Origin: Clostridiales bacterium CHKCI006
Lineage (GTDB): Bacteria > Bacillota_I > Bacilli_A > Erysipelotrichales > Coprobacillaceae
NCBI GenBank assembly: GCA_900018345.1
Contig: FCNA01000129.1
Location: 1 to 64,000, forward strand
DNA length: 64,000 nt
Direction of reading: 5' to 3'
The notes below the pieces were generated by a model. That model searched no databases, was not told the origin of the DNA, and worked only from the letters and a program-made list of their open reading frames with translations. This document shows positions 34,043-42,883 of this stretch, piece by piece (positions within the stretch are counted from its first letter, which is position 1; the number at the start of each line of letters is the position of its first letter). A program made the translations under genes and the position numbers.

Positions 34043-34071
34043 ATATTACCATACCTTCTTTTTTTCGTCAA
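34043..34071 (-). promoter_or_regulatory. Promoter of tRNA operon 1
   Basis: Minus-strand -35 TTGACG (34066-34071), 17-bp spacer, -10 TAATAT (34043-34048). GTTGACG and CGTCAAC flank the -10 as an inverted repeat. Confidence 0.75.
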
Positions 34072-34111
34072 CACCTTTTTTGCAAAAAAATACATTTTTA
34101 TACTTCTGGAT

Positions 34112-34139
34112 AAAAGGAGCATGACGCTCCTTTTATTTC
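34112..34139 (-). terminator. Terminator of the chbG-lmbE unit
   Basis: AAAAGGAGC/GCTCCTTTT stem with a short loop, on the minus strand followed by AT. Confidence 0.75.
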
Positions 34140-34885
34140 TTTAATAATGCTTTCATTGCTGTTGGAATCGCAAAACAATGGGTATGAACACTGGATAAGA
34201 GCTTTAGCCTTTCCGCATACTGATAATCTGTGCCATCAGCCACTAACGCATAAAAGGCCTTAAAGCTCTCTAAAGTTTGGCGATCGACCTGTGTTTTATG
34301 CTTTAAGATGGCTTCACACTTCAGATCCATCCAGTCACTGATATCTAAGATCGTATTATCATCTGCAGTGAAGTAAAAACCGATAATATCCGGACTGAAT
34401 GCATCGGCATGTTTCGCATGATCTTCAAATGGATAATAGATCTGTCCGCATCGCATATAAGCTTCCTGAACAGCTCGACCAACCTGAATGTGAACCGGAT
34501 GCATCTCATCAGGCAACTGTGGATCAACCGTGAAAATTGCCTGTGGTTTGACTTCACGGATGATACGGACAAGCTCTTTGACCAGCGTTTCATGGATGAT
34601 CGGGCGATTATCATGATAACCCAGGCACCCTAAATTAACAACACCTAGAACATCCATTGCATTTTGGGCTTCTATCTTACGTATCTTACCGAGTTCTTCC
34701 GGTTCGATCGTTTTGCTTCCACCTCTGCCTTCCGTGACTGTCAATCCGTAAACCGGAATCCCTTGGTGGCTCAAGTAAGCCATCGTCCCACCAGCACCGA
34801 TCTCATTATCGTCAGGATGCGGCTGAATGAAGAGCGCGCTTTGAATATCCTCCAGCTTTGGATAAGCAATTGATGATAGATCCAT
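34133..34885 (-). CDS. PIG-L/LmbE-family deacetylase
   Basis: Zn-dependent N-acetylglucosamine-type deacetylase. 250 aa, with the signature FIQPHPDDNEIGAGGTMAYL near 19-38 (His, Asp, Asp ligands) and the second histidine in DEMHPVHIQVG near 125. ATG 34885 follows GGGAGGCGTATCGAT, 14 nt after chbG. A second sugar deacetylase directly upstream suggests joint work on acetylated amino sugars such as chito-oligosaccharides or peptidoglycan pieces (inference). Confidence 0.87.
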   Translation of the reverse strand: MDLSSIAYPKLEDIQSALFIQPHPDDNEIGAGGTMAYLSHQGIPVYGLTVTEGRGGSKTIEPEELGKIRKIEAQNAMDVLGVVNLGCLGYHDNRPIIHETLVKELVRIIREVKPQAIFTVDPQLPDEMHPVHIQVGRAVQEAYMRCGQIYYPFEDHAKHADAFSPDIIGFYFTADDNTILDISDWMDLKCEAILKHKTQVDRQTLESFKAFYALVADGTDYQYAERLKLLSSVHTHCFAIPTAMKALLKK

Positions 34886-34899
34886 ATCGATACGCCTCC

Positions 34900-35658
34900 C
34901 TATTTCTTAGTTAATGCTTCATAACCAACCAGTTCAATTTGATGATCCTGGATCCACTGACCTATTTTTTCACTCATAAAGACATGCGCATCATAGACTC
35001 TGCCGGTCGTCAGACTAGAAATTTGCAGGATCTCATAGTCTACATAACCCGGATGGCACGCATATTCATAAATCCGATCACTTTCCAGATCTTCTTTTGA
35101 AAATAGCTCTATGACTTTTTCAGGAGTAGCAAAACTGTTAAAGTCAAAAAGCATCTTCGCCTCAGGAATCACATAATCAACATCCGGATGATTCCCTGAA
35201 GGAAGTGTAAAGAAACGCCGAACAGGAAGATCATATTCGCGCGATAACTGACAAACAATCGCTTCTGCGCCACGAATCTGTTCGATGCCATGATGTGAAT
35301 TGATATGTGTTGGTTTCTGTCCCGTCAAAGCGATAAAGCGCTCCATCTGGGCTCTTAATTCGCATTCCATTTCCTTCACATCCACCATTGAACTGTCTTT
35401 GAGCATATTCTTGTTGAAGGTTCCGTCTGCCTTTACCAGACTTGGGCAATCAGTTAACGGCTTACCGACCGTCAGGTTCAGATGAATCCCTACACTCAAC
35501 TTCGGATAAGCCTTCATCAGCTCACTGGCTTCCTTTGCAGCCGGCATGTTTACCATCATGCTCGTACTAGACAGATAGCCCTTGCTAAAGCAATCGATCA
35601 TCGCGGCATTCACGCCTCTTGTAATCCCAAAATCGTCACCGTTCATAATTAATTTCAT
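34900..35658 (-). CDS. YdjC/ChbG-family carbohydrate deacetylase
   Basis: 252 aa. The metal site motif MNGDDFGITRGVNAAMIDC sits near residues 5-23, HINSHHGIEQI near 120 and CHPGYVDYEI near 205. Deacetylates diacetylchitobiose-type substrates in relatives (ChbG). ATG 35658 lies after GGGAGGTGTTGATC; ATG 35667 is alternative. Operon with the LmbE-type gene, set within the segment bounded by the tRNA repeats. Confidence 0.87.
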   Translation of the reverse strand: MKLIMNGDDFGITRGVNAAMIDCFSKGYLSSTSMMVNMPAAKEASELMKAYPKLSVGIHLNLTVGKPLTDCPSLVKADGTFNKNMLKDSSMVDVKEMECELRAQMERFIALTGQKPTHINSHHGIEQIRGAEAIVCQLSREYDLPVRRFFTLPSGNHPDVDYVIPEAKMLFDFNSFATPEKVIELFSKEDLESDRIYEYACHPGYVDYEILQISSLTTGRVYDAHVFMSEKIGQWIQDHQIELVGYEALTKK

Positions 35659-35712
35659 GATCAACACCTCCCATATTCACTATCCTTAGTATACCACACT
35701 TTCTCATGAATG

Positions 35713-35738
35713 ACAAAAAAGACCAAGCGGTCTTTTTA
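35713..35738 (-). terminator. Terminator after the second MATE gene
   Basis: AAAAAGACC-(AAGC)-GGTCTTTTT hairpin on the minus strand. Confidence 0.8.
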
Positions 35739-35740
35739 CA

Positions 35741-37078
35741 TCAAATAAGCTTGTCCCAGTGGATCTTACGATAATAAACATAGAATATCAGAGAACTCAG
35801 TGTCCATGTGAGCGGATAGGCCCAGAAGACAACTTGGATCTCCGGAATAAACTGTGTCACAATGGTAATATAGGTCACGCGGATCAGACACCAACAAATC
35901 AACATGACTAGCATCGGTACAATGGCCTTTCCGGCACCGCGTAAGATCCCGGCTGCACAATGTGAAAATGCCAATAAGCAATAAAACAACGTGACTGTAC
36001 GTGCATGCAGCGTTCCATACTGAATCACTTCCGGTGTCCGATCAAATAAAGCAATCAGAGTTGGCGCGAAGATATAGATACCGATACCAACTGCTTCTGC
36101 CAGCAATACCGAACATAAGAATCCATATCTGGCTCCCTTCTTCGCACGTTCCGGCTTTTTAGCCCCCAGATTTTGCGAAATATAAGTCGTCATCGCTAAG
36201 GCAAAACAAGTAATCGGTAAAAAGCCGAATCCTTCAATCTTGGCATAAGAACCACTGCCAGCGACGGCCATCTTCCCAAAACTATTGATATGGCTCTGTA
36301 CAACGACATTGGCTAAAGAAATAATCGAGTTCTGCACTCCCGCTGGCAATCCATTGGTAATGATCTGGCGCAGCATAGGCCAATCAAAACGGATCGCACG
36401 TAAGCTGACACGATAACCTTCCTGTGTACGCATCAGATGTCCTAAACAAAGAAGCGCACTCACCGTTTGTGAGATGATCGTTGCCAGAGCTGCTGATCCA
36501 ACCCCACCATTAAAAAATGTAATAAATAAAATATCTAATACGACATTGGTTACTGATGAAATAATCAGATAATACAGTGGATGACGACTGTCTCCTACTG
36601 CCTGAAGGATCCCCGAAAGCGCATTGTAAAGCACAAAAGCTAATGATCCCAGAAAGTAGATCTGAAAGTAAGTGATCGAATTGGGCAGCACATCGTACGG
36701 CGTCCCAATCAAAACCAGCAGGCGCGGTGCTAAAAAATAGCCACCAATCGTCAATATAACCCCTGCTGCCAAAGCGAAGGCAATCGTCGTATGAATGGCT
36801 TTTTGGACCATTTTTGAATTACCGCCACCATAATAACGTGATACAACGACCCCAGCCCCTACCGAGATTCCATTAAAAAAGCCCACCAGCAAGTTGATAA
36901 TATTGCCAGATGAACTGACAGCTGCCAATGCAGCGCTTCCCAAAAAGTTGCCGACAATCAGTGAGTCAGCTGTGTTATATAGCTGCTGGAAAAGATTTCC
37001 AAAAAATAAGGGGATGGCAAAAAAGATGATCCCCTTAAAAATAGTTCCCTCTGTCATCGAATATGTTTTCGCAGCCAT
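35741..37078 (-). CDS. MATE-family efflux transporter
   Basis: 445 aa, about twelve membrane helices; QQLYNTADSLIVGNFLGSAALAAVSSSG near 31-58 is the MATE signature, with GVQNSIISLANVVVQSHINSFG as its second-half partner near 248. Closest in look to the DinF/VmrA-type group, different from the pump at 14793. ATG 37078 has GAGGGGG upstream. Promoter TAGCCA/17/TATAAT near 37109-37137. Substrate unknown. Confidence 0.9.
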   Translation of the reverse strand: MAAKTYSMTEGTIFKGIIFFAIPLFFGNLFQQLYNTADSLIVGNFLGSAALAAVSSSGNIINLLVGFFNGISVGAGVVVSRYYGGGNSKMVQKAIHTTIAFALAAGVILTIGGYFLAPRLLVLIGTPYDVLPNSITYFQIYFLGSLAFVLYNALSGILQAVGDSRHPLYYLIISSVTNVVLDILFITFFNGGVGSAALATIISQTVSALLCLGHLMRTQEGYRVSLRAIRFDWPMLRQIITNGLPAGVQNSIISLANVVVQSHINSFGKMAVAGSGSYAKIEGFGFLPITCFALAMTTYISQNLGAKKPERAKKGARYGFLCSVLLAEAVGIGIYIFAPTLIALFDRTPEVIQYGTLHARTVTLFYCLLAFSHCAAGILRGAGKAIVPMLVMLICWCLIRVTYITIVTQFIPEIQVVFWAYPLTWTLSSLIFYVYYRKIHWDKLI

Positions 37079-37156
37079 GATCATTCCCCCTCTTTACATG
37101 TCTTCTATAATTATAGACCTTTTCCAACTGATTGGCTAAAAAATTTTCACAAATAC

Positions 37157-37195
37157 AAAAAAAGAAACGCGTCTTTTCGACCCGTTTCCATTCGA
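37157..37195 (-). terminator. fucO terminator
   Basis: GAAACG..GTC/GAC..CGTTTC stem followed by T7 on the minus strand. Confidence 0.75.
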
Positions 37196-37202
37196 TATGA
37201 TA

Positions 37203-38348
37203 TTACAGCAAAGAACGATATAGATCTTTGATTTCTGAGACACTTGTGTCACGAGGATTGCCTGGGCAGCAGGCATCTGCCAGAGCAGATTCGCTCAGGA
37301 AATCCAAATCCTCTTCCTTAACAATCTCTTTTAAGTCCGCAGGGATACCAACATCCTTAGATAACTGTTTAACTGCGTTAACAGCTGCCTGACGATATTC
37401 CTCCTGGCTCATACCTGTCGTATCAACACCCATCGCTTCAGCGATATCTTTATATTTGCTGCCTGTATAAGGAGCGTTATAAGCCATCACAGTTGGCAGA
37501 ATAATTGCGTTGGCCACACCATGTGGTGTATCATACAGAGCCCCTAACGGATGAGCCATCGAGTGTACCAGACCTAGCCCGACATTAGAAAAGCCCATAC
37601 CAGCAACATACTGACCTAAAGCCATCCCTTCACGTCCCTCAGGTGTATTTTCTACCGCTCCTCTTAAATGTTTTGCGATGATCTCAATGGCTTTCAGATG
37701 AAACATATCCGATAATTCCCAGGCACCCTTGGTAATATATCCTTCGATTGCATGCGTCAAGGCATCCATACCCGTTGCTGCAGTCAGACCCTTAGGCATG
37801 GTAGACATCATATCTGGATCCACAAATGCGACAACCGGAATGTCGTGAACATCGACACATACCATTTTACGATCTTTTTGGGCATCGGTGATGACATAGT
37901 TGATCGTTACTTCAGCTGCTGTACCCGCTGTCGTCGGAACCGCAAAGATAGGGGTACAAGGATTCTTCGTTGGGGCAACGCCTTCCAGACTTCTTACATC
38001 TGCAAATTCAGGATTACGGTCAATAATACCGATGGCTTTTGCAGTATCCATTGAACTACCACCACCGATGGCGATGATATAATCTGCTTCAGCCTGATGC
38101 AAAGCTTCAACACCATGCTGTACATTTTCAATCGTTGGATTTGGTTTGATGTCTGAATAAACTTCATAAGCTAAGCCCGCTTCATCAAGCAGATCTGTTA
38201 CCTTTTTGGTCACACCAAACTGAATCAAATCCGGATCAGAGCAAACGAGTGCTTTCTTGAAACCACGCGCCTTGGCTTCAGTCGTGATTTCGTTGATTGC
38301 TCCTTTACCATGATAACTCGTTTCATTTAAGACAAATCGATTTGCCAT
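37203..38348 (-). CDS. fucO: Lactaldehyde reductase (iron-type alcohol dehydrogenase)
   Basis: Reduces L-lactaldehyde to 1,2-propanediol during fucose/rhamnose fermentation. 381 aa. Very close to FucO over its length: NPEFADVRSLEGV near 117, PTTAGTAAEVTINYVITD near 142, CVDVHDIP and the metal histidines in HAIEGYIT and HSMAHPLGALYDTPHGVANAI near 260-285. ATG with AAGGAGG. TTGTTT/17/TAAAAT promoter. No fuc/rha catabolic enzymes lie nearby, so it may serve general aldehyde disposal. Confidence 0.9.
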   Translation of the reverse strand: MANRFVLNETSYHGKGAINEITTEAKARGFKKALVCSDPDLIQFGVTKKVTDLLDEAGLAYEVYSDIKPNPTIENVQHGVEALHQAEADYIIAIGGGSSMDTAKAIGIIDRNPEFADVRSLEGVAPTKNPCTPIFAVPTTAGTAAEVTINYVITDAQKDRKMVCVDVHDIPVVAFVDPDMMSTMPKGLTAATGMDALTHAIEGYITKGAWELSDMFHLKAIEIIAKHLRGAVENTPEGREGMALGQYVAGMGFSNVGLGLVHSMAHPLGALYDTPHGVANAIILPTVMAYNAPYTGSKYKDIAEAMGVDTTGMSQEEYRQAAVNAVKQLSKDVGIPADLKEIVKEEDLDFLSESALADACCPGNPRDTSVSEIKDLYRSLL

Positions 38349-38459
38349 ATTTTAGGCCTCCTTCATATTGATAATTCTATTTTAACACCACCCTTTTGTG
38401 AAAACAAGCACAAAGAACGAAAGTTTGTTGCTTTAAAGTAATCCCTTTCAATTCTTGGC

Positions 38460-38484
38460 AAAAAAGAAAGATCTAATCGATCTC
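38460..38484 (-). terminator. Terminator of the 98-aa gene
   Basis: AGATC-GATTA-GATCT running to TTTCTTTTTT on the minus strand; the stop codon lies in the loop. Confidence 0.7.
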
Positions 38485-38769
38485 GGACTGCTTCAAAAAC
38501 AATCCCGTCACCGCTCGATTGCCTTCAAGATCTCGCACGACCACTTTCAAATGATAACAGATACTCGGATCTAAACGGTAATCCAGCCAGCTGCTGCAGC
38601 GCTCAGTCATCCGATACTCATGCAGAAAAACGACCTTGTCATTCTCATATAAGTATACCTGTACCGAACGCAATAACATATCATTGATGCCATCCAGCTC
38701 CCAGCTAACCAAAGGCAGATGAGTCTCTACTTCAGAAGGATAAGTGACTTTAAGATTTATAATACGCAC
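38473..38769 (-). CDS. Stand-alone Ig/FN3-like protein, 98 aa
   Basis: Resembles the beta-sandwich domain that precedes bacterial alpha-L-rhamnosidases: LPLVSWELDG near 19, SSWLDYRLDPSICYHLKVVVRDLEGN near 60-85. No signal peptide, no catalytic domain. GTG start at 38769, 7 nt after GGAGG. Own promoter region and terminator, so it looks expressed. It may be a leftover of a larger glycosidase or a small carbohydrate-binding protein. Family call is by pattern only. Confidence 0.6.
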   Translation of the reverse strand: MRIINLKVTYPSEVETHLPLVSWELDGINDMLLRSVQVYLYENDKVVFLHEYRMTERCSSWLDYRLDPSICYHLKVVVRDLEGNRAVTGLFLKQSEID

Positions 38770-38829
38770 ATTGACGCCTCCATTCTAACCGCTTACTCAG
38801 ATATATTATATCAAAATTACGTCAAAAAA

Positions 38830-38896
38830 GATAAAAAAATGGTATTTCATCTGAAATACCACCCAAATAAAAAAAGATGAATCTCCATCTTTCTTT
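38830..38896 (-). terminator. Tandem terminators after tRNA operon 2
   Basis: Two hairpins: AAAGATG/CATCTTT with T7 (about 38873-38896) and GGTATTTCA/TGAAATACC with T7 (about 38834-38855). They follow a T21 tract that directly abuts the last tRNA. Confidence 0.8.
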
Positions 38897-38922
38897 GTAA
38901 TAAACAACAAAAAGGAATGACC

Positions 38923-38943
38923 AAAAAAAAAAAAAAAAAAAAA
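38923..38943. repeat. Homopolymer run of 21 A (T21 in the tRNA transcript)
   Basis: 21 consecutive A residues adjoining the CCA end of tRNA-Leu (TAG). The minus-strand RNA would carry U21. Confidence 0.9.
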
Positions 38944-39027
38944 TGGTGCGGGCGACAGGAATCGAACCTGCACGCCGTAGGCGCTAGATCCTAAGTCTAG
39001 TGCGTCTGCCAGTTCCGCCACGCCCGC
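38944..39027 (-). tRNA. tRNA-Leu (TAG)
   Basis: 84 nt, anticodon stem-loop CTAGA-CTTAGGA-TCTAG, acceptor GCGGGCG/CGCCCGC. Unique to operon 2. Confidence 0.97.
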
Positions 39028-39033
39028 ATGTAA

Positions 39034-39109
39034 TGGTGACCCGCAGGCGATTCGAACGCCTGACCCTTTGATTAAAAGTCAAATGCTCTACCGGCTGAGC
39101 TAGCGGGTC
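39034..39109 (-). tRNA. tRNA-Lys (TTT), repeat copy
   Basis: Identical to 33597-33672. Confidence 0.97.
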
Positions 39110-39113
39110 TTCT

Positions 39114-39189
39114 TGGCTGGGATACCTGGACTCGAACCAGGGAAATGACAGAGTCAAAGTCTGTTGCCTTACCGCTTGGCTATATCCCA
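39114..39189 (-). tRNA. tRNA-Gln (TTG), repeat copy
   Basis: Identical to 33677-33752. Confidence 0.97.
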
Positions 39190-39205
39190 TCCTCACATAA
39201 AAAAA

Positions 39206-39289
39206 TGGTGGAGGAGGGCGGATTCGAACCACCGAACCCTCAGGAACTGATTTACAGTCAGCCGCGTTTGGCCACTTCGCTACTCCTCC
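39206..39289 (-). tRNA. tRNA-Tyr (GTA), repeat copy
   Basis: Identical to 33769-33852. Confidence 0.97.
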
Positions 39290-39296
39290 AGCTTCA

Positions 39297-39372
<76 letters not shown>

Positions 39373-39382
39373 ATATTTTGAA

Positions 39383-39458
39383 TGGTGGAGGCTAACGGGC
39401 TCGAACCGCTGACCCTCTGCTTGTAAGGCAGACGCTCTCCCAACTGAGCTAAGCCTCC
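39383..39458 (-). tRNA. tRNA-Val (TAC), repeat copy
   Basis: Identical to 33946-34021. Confidence 0.97.
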
Positions 39459-39569
39459 ATCTCTCGTTGACGCTCATATATATTACCATACCTTCTTTTT
39501 TTCGTCAACACCTTTTTTGTTTTTTTTGATACTTTGCTTCCTTACGGCTCATTCTATGATATTGGTCAA

Positions 39570-39626
39570 ATAAAAAAGTCCATAGCGAATTGGTATCATC
39601 CAAGATACCATCGCTATGAACAAATG
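39570..39626 (-). terminator. Terminator of the methyltransferase-yitT unit
   Basis: Long stem CATAGCGA.TGGTATC with GATACCA.TTCGCTATG, then GACTTTTTT on the minus strand. Confidence 0.75.
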
Positions 39627-39627
39627 A

Positions 39628-40491
39628 TTATTTTGATAAGTATTCCTTGCAGGCCGTGAAGCCTCTTCCACGTACTTCGTTCGCTGCACTGACAATCATG
39701 AAAGCACCTGGATCGATATCAAGCACACGTCCCCTCAATTCCGGCAGCTCGCGATGCGTAATGACAGTCAAAATAACCGGCCGTTCTTCTTTTTTAAAGC
39801 CTGTCTGAGCTTTTAATAAAGTCGATCCGCGATCTAATTCATGAATGATCATGTCATTGATCTTTTCATGCTCATGTGAAACAATGAAAACTTCTGTTTG
39901 CGATTGTCCAATCATCAAGACGCGATCAAGCACCAGGGTATAGCACAAAACCAGTAAAATACCATAAAGGATCATCTCTATATTAGTAAAAGAGGCCTGA
40001 AGAAGCAAGATCAGAAAGTCAAAGACATACATCGTCACCGAGATCGACAATCCCCACAGTTTATTGGCAATCAATGGCGGGATATCCATTCCTCCTGTCG
40101 AAGCATGGCAGCGAATAACGATGCCAATAGCGATTCCAATCAGGGCGCCTCCAAACAGCGTCGCTAATAGCGGATCAGAGGTCAATGAATGATAACCGAT
40201 TCCCTTTTCCAAAACAGTTAGGATCAGCGGGTAGTAAAAAGTACTGACCAGCGTCGTGAGCGCAAATTGTTTGCCCAGGATCAGCAAGCCGACAAAAAAC
40301 ATCAATAGATTAAAGACGGTTACAAAACTAGATAATGGGATCTCAAAAAAGTGCTGAAAAGCCAGACCCAGACCGGTCGTTCCCCCGGTGATCAGCCCAG
40401 TAGGCACGATAAACAGAACAACCCCTAAGGCATAAAGGGTATTGCCTAATAAAATCCCTGCTAATTGAATGATAATCTTCTTCATGCTCAT
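39628..40491 (-). CDS. YitT-family membrane protein
   Basis: 287 aa. Residues 1-170 hold about five helices of the YitT/DUF161 domain (ALGVVLFIVPTGLITGGTTGLGLAF near 20-44; STGGMDIPPLIANK near 130). The last 80 form the soluble DUF2179 domain (KAQTGFKKEERPVILTVITHRELPELRGRVLDIDP). Function is not settled for the family. ATG 40491 overlaps the upstream stop (ATGA). Confidence 0.88.
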   Translation of the reverse strand: MSMKKIIIQLAGILLGNTLYALGVVLFIVPTGLITGGTTGLGLAFQHFFEIPLSSFVTVFNLLMFFVGLLILGKQFALTTLVSTFYYPLILTVLEKGIGYHSLTSDPLLATLFGGALIGIAIGIVIRCHASTGGMDIPPLIANKLWGLSISVTMYVFDFLILLLQASFTNIEMILYGILLVLCYTLVLDRVLMIGQSQTEVFIVSHEHEKINDMIIHELDRGSTLLKAQTGFKKEERPVILTVITHRELPELRGRVLDIDPGAFMIVSAANEVRGRGFTACKEYLSK

Positions 40492-41963
40492 GCTTTTCTC
40501 TCAATAATATACAAATATCCCGAACGGATCTTCGAATGGATGATACGGATCCGCTTGACAAGCTGACAAGAGGCTGCATGATCATCCAGTAATTCTTTCA
40601 TCCAACGATGCTCAGTCGTATAAAGAAAAGCCTTACCGCCTACTTTTAAGAAATCAGGCATACGTCTAAACAGCGTCACATAGATCTCCCGTGTTTCTTC
40701 CAGATCCTGCTGACTGGTTCCGGTCGGCAAAGCCGACAGGATCTCATCAAAAGAACGTCGATGCGTAAATGTGGCTAACGGCCGTCCAACAAACTGCACC
40801 GGTGCATGAGCCTGGTCGGCATTATAGCGAGCCTTATTCAAGATATCCTCGCTCTTGGCAAGCCCCAGCATAAAGCGCGGGGTATCGACCATCGCACGCT
40901 CGATCAACAGTACGCCATCGTTGCAGACTGGATCAAGGATCTCCCCTTTCAAAGAGGCATAATCCAGGACATATGAATTAATCAGCGCTGCAGTTTCCGG
41001 AGCCAGAGAAGACGAACTAACGGCTTTTCGATAAGTGAAGCGCGGATCTTTGATGGTCATCAGACGCAAATAGACCACACAGGCGCCCTGTTTATTCTCA
41101 TGGAGATAAAACTCAATTTCGTAGTCGGAAGGCTGATTGACCAGACGCCCCTGGCTGGCGATTTCGAGCTTCTCTGCGACCTCGCGCAGCTGTTCATGAT
41201 CATGGGCATGCAGACGGAAACGATAACTCTTTTCCCCCTGGTGACATGAATCCAAAAATGAGAGAATCAAAGGTTTTGATAATCCATCGACCAATGTCGT
41301 CAGCTTGAAATCCGGCAGCTTTAAAACTGGAAAATATAGCGCATTGAATAAACGATACGCAAAGAGCGCCTCAACATCCTGAGTACGAACCTGTACCCCA
41401 AGGGCCACCTTTTTAGTTTCATAACCCGTCATCTCATCCATCAGCCGTTCCTGATGTCCCTGATAAGTTGAAAGAACAACCGGTACTTCTTTTATCAGTC
41501 CTGTAAAAATATGGCATGCCAGCTGACGATAAGGTTTCAACAGCTGTCTGAGAATACGCAGTTCCTGCGTATAATGTTTGGCATTTTCGCCATCTAAAAG
41601 CGTCGTCATTTCTTTCTCACGTTGCTCAAGCGTTGTCAGATCTTCTGTGAGATCAAAGCTTTCCAGACATTTAAGCATGCCTGGACGCACAAAAAGCTGT
41701 GTCTCGTGCAAGTAAGTATCGCGCAAAAGAGGATAATATTGAACATTCTCCGTCTTGGCCAAAAGCTGGCAGGCCAGTCGCCTGATCTTAGGATCCTCAT
41801 TTTGGGTACACGCAACAAGCAGATGATCATTCAGCGCTAACTCTTCTTGAAATATGTCCAAACTTTCAGCATCCTGAATCTGTTCACGCAAAGCCAACAG
41901 GTTCTGACGCAAAGTTTCATTTGAAACAGCCGTCTGTAATGAGGCGTAGATCGTGTGCTTCAT
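40488..41963 (-). CDS. HEAT-like/THUMP/UPF0020-type methyltransferase homologue
   Basis: 491 aa. N-terminal 130 residues are helical and HEAT-like (NEDPKIRRLACQLLAKTENV). The middle (about 190-330) looks like a THUMP-type RNA-binding region (KSYRFRLHAHDHEQL). The last 170 form a Rossmann methyltransferase related to Trm14/RlmL: motif I LDPVCNDGVLLIERA near 365 and, where N/DPPY or DLPFG is expected, SALPTG near 425. The weakened catalytic motif raises doubt about activity. ATG 41963 is 9 nt from GGAG. Followed by yitT with a 4-bp overlap; a 25-nt promoter element shared with 49058 precedes it. Confidence 0.65.
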   Translation of the reverse strand: MKHTIYASLQTAVSNETLRQNLLALREQIQDAESLDIFQEELALNDHLLVACTQNEDPKIRRLACQLLAKTENVQYYPLLRDTYLHETQLFVRPGMLKCLESFDLTEDLTTLEQREKEMTTLLDGENAKHYTQELRILRQLLKPYRQLACHIFTGLIKEVPVVLSTYQGHQERLMDEMTGYETKKVALGVQVRTQDVEALFAYRLFNALYFPVLKLPDFKLTTLVDGLSKPLILSFLDSCHQGEKSYRFRLHAHDHEQLREVAEKLEIASQGRLVNQPSDYEIEFYLHENKQGACVVYLRLMTIKDPRFTYRKAVSSSSLAPETAALINSYVLDYASLKGEILDPVCNDGVLLIERAMVDTPRFMLGLAKSEDILNKARYNADQAHAPVQFVGRPLATFTHRRSFDEILSALPTGTSQQDLEETREIYVTLFRRMPDFLKVGGKAFLYTTEHRWMKELLDDHAASCQLVKRIRIIHSKIRSGYLYIIERKA

Positions 41964-41992
41964 AAGCATCGACTCCTTTCTTTTTCCTTCTA

Positions 41993-42017
41993 AACTATAA
42001 CATAGTTTTAAAAAAAA
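41993..42017 (-). promoter_or_regulatory. Shared 25-nt promoter/operator element, copy 1
   Basis: Minus strand: eight Ts then AAAACTATGTTATAGTT, identical to 49058-49082. Contains the inverted repeat AACTAT-GTT-ATAGTT, here extended to AAACTAT/ATAGTTT. Confidence 0.6.
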
Positions 42018-42028
42018 GAAAATGAATT

Positions 42029-42883
42029 TTACTTGCGGAGAACTGGCAGCTGACAGGGACCGGACAGTCTGTCATAAAGGTATTCCAGGAAAGTCGCATA
42101 GCTCTGCCTTTTATGCATGAGTTGTTCCATCGGCAAAGGTTGTTTTTCAGTCATGAAATAATACTTTTCAACGACATCATAAAAATGACTCGGGTAATAT
42201 AAGCGGGCCAGTAAATAACGTTGTTCAAAGTCAGTCAGACCTGTTTTAAACGTATAGTCAAGAACAGTCTGTTCATCGATCAGTGAAGCTTTATACAGCT
42301 CTGTGACATTGCGAACGCGATGATCACACGTTAGATTATCCAAAGCAAAGCAATTCGTTCTGTTCAGTGAAAAAAGGCGTTTACAGGCTAATGAACGCAG
42401 CAAAGGCATTCCGCTATAATCTAACACCAGATCATTCAGCATGGCAATCGCCGTTTCTGCCAACCCGTTATAATAAAGCGCTAAAGGATATAGACTAGCG
42501 TAATAAGGATTGGACACCTCTAGTTCGCTTAAGAAGCGCCTGGCTACAAAATCCACATTTTCGATCCATTTTTCCCGAATATCCTTCAGATTCTGAGTGC
42601 CAAAGAAAGCAGGTTGTGAACTGATGGACAGGATCTCCTGGACACTTAAAGGCTGCGGGTCCTCTTCAACCAGATACCAGTTTTGTGTCAATAGATGATT
42701 TTCCAGATTCGGTACGACTGTTAAGTACGCCCTTTGCTGATTCAAACAGCTGTATCTGTTGACCAATTCCTGCTCGGAGAGTTCGGTCTGGCAAACCTGA
42801 TACATTTTGGCATGGCAGGTAAAATGCCTTTCATCCAGCCAGGAAGGCACCATCCCATACCAGGCTGCAATCCAATCATTCAT
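42029..42883 (-). CDS. Probable YutH-like spore coat protein (kinase-fold homologue)
   Basis: 284 aa. Two stretches match what I know of YutH/CotS-type spore coat proteins: NPYYASLYPLALYYNGLAETAIAMLNDLVLDY near 124-155 and FEQRYLLARLYYPSHFYDVVEKYYF near 222-246. The N-terminal kinase-like part is short and lacks clear catalytic motifs, so it is likely structural. ATG 42883 overlaps the yunB end by 8 bp, and the partner is also a sporulation gene. No curated domain could be checked. Confidence 0.5.
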   Translation of the reverse strand: MNDWIAAWYGMVPSWLDERHFTCHAKMYQVCQTELSEQELVNRYSCLNQQRAYLTVVPNLENHLLTQNWYLVEEDPQPLSVQEILSISSQPAFFGTQNLKDIREKWIENVDFVARRFLSELEVSNPYYASLYPLALYYNGLAETAIAMLNDLVLDYSGMPLLRSLACKRLFSLNRTNCFALDNLTCDHRVRNVTELYKASLIDEQTVLDYTFKTGLTDFEQRYLLARLYYPSHFYDVVEKYYFMTEKQPLPMEQLMHKRQSYATFLEYLYDRLSGPCQLPVLRK

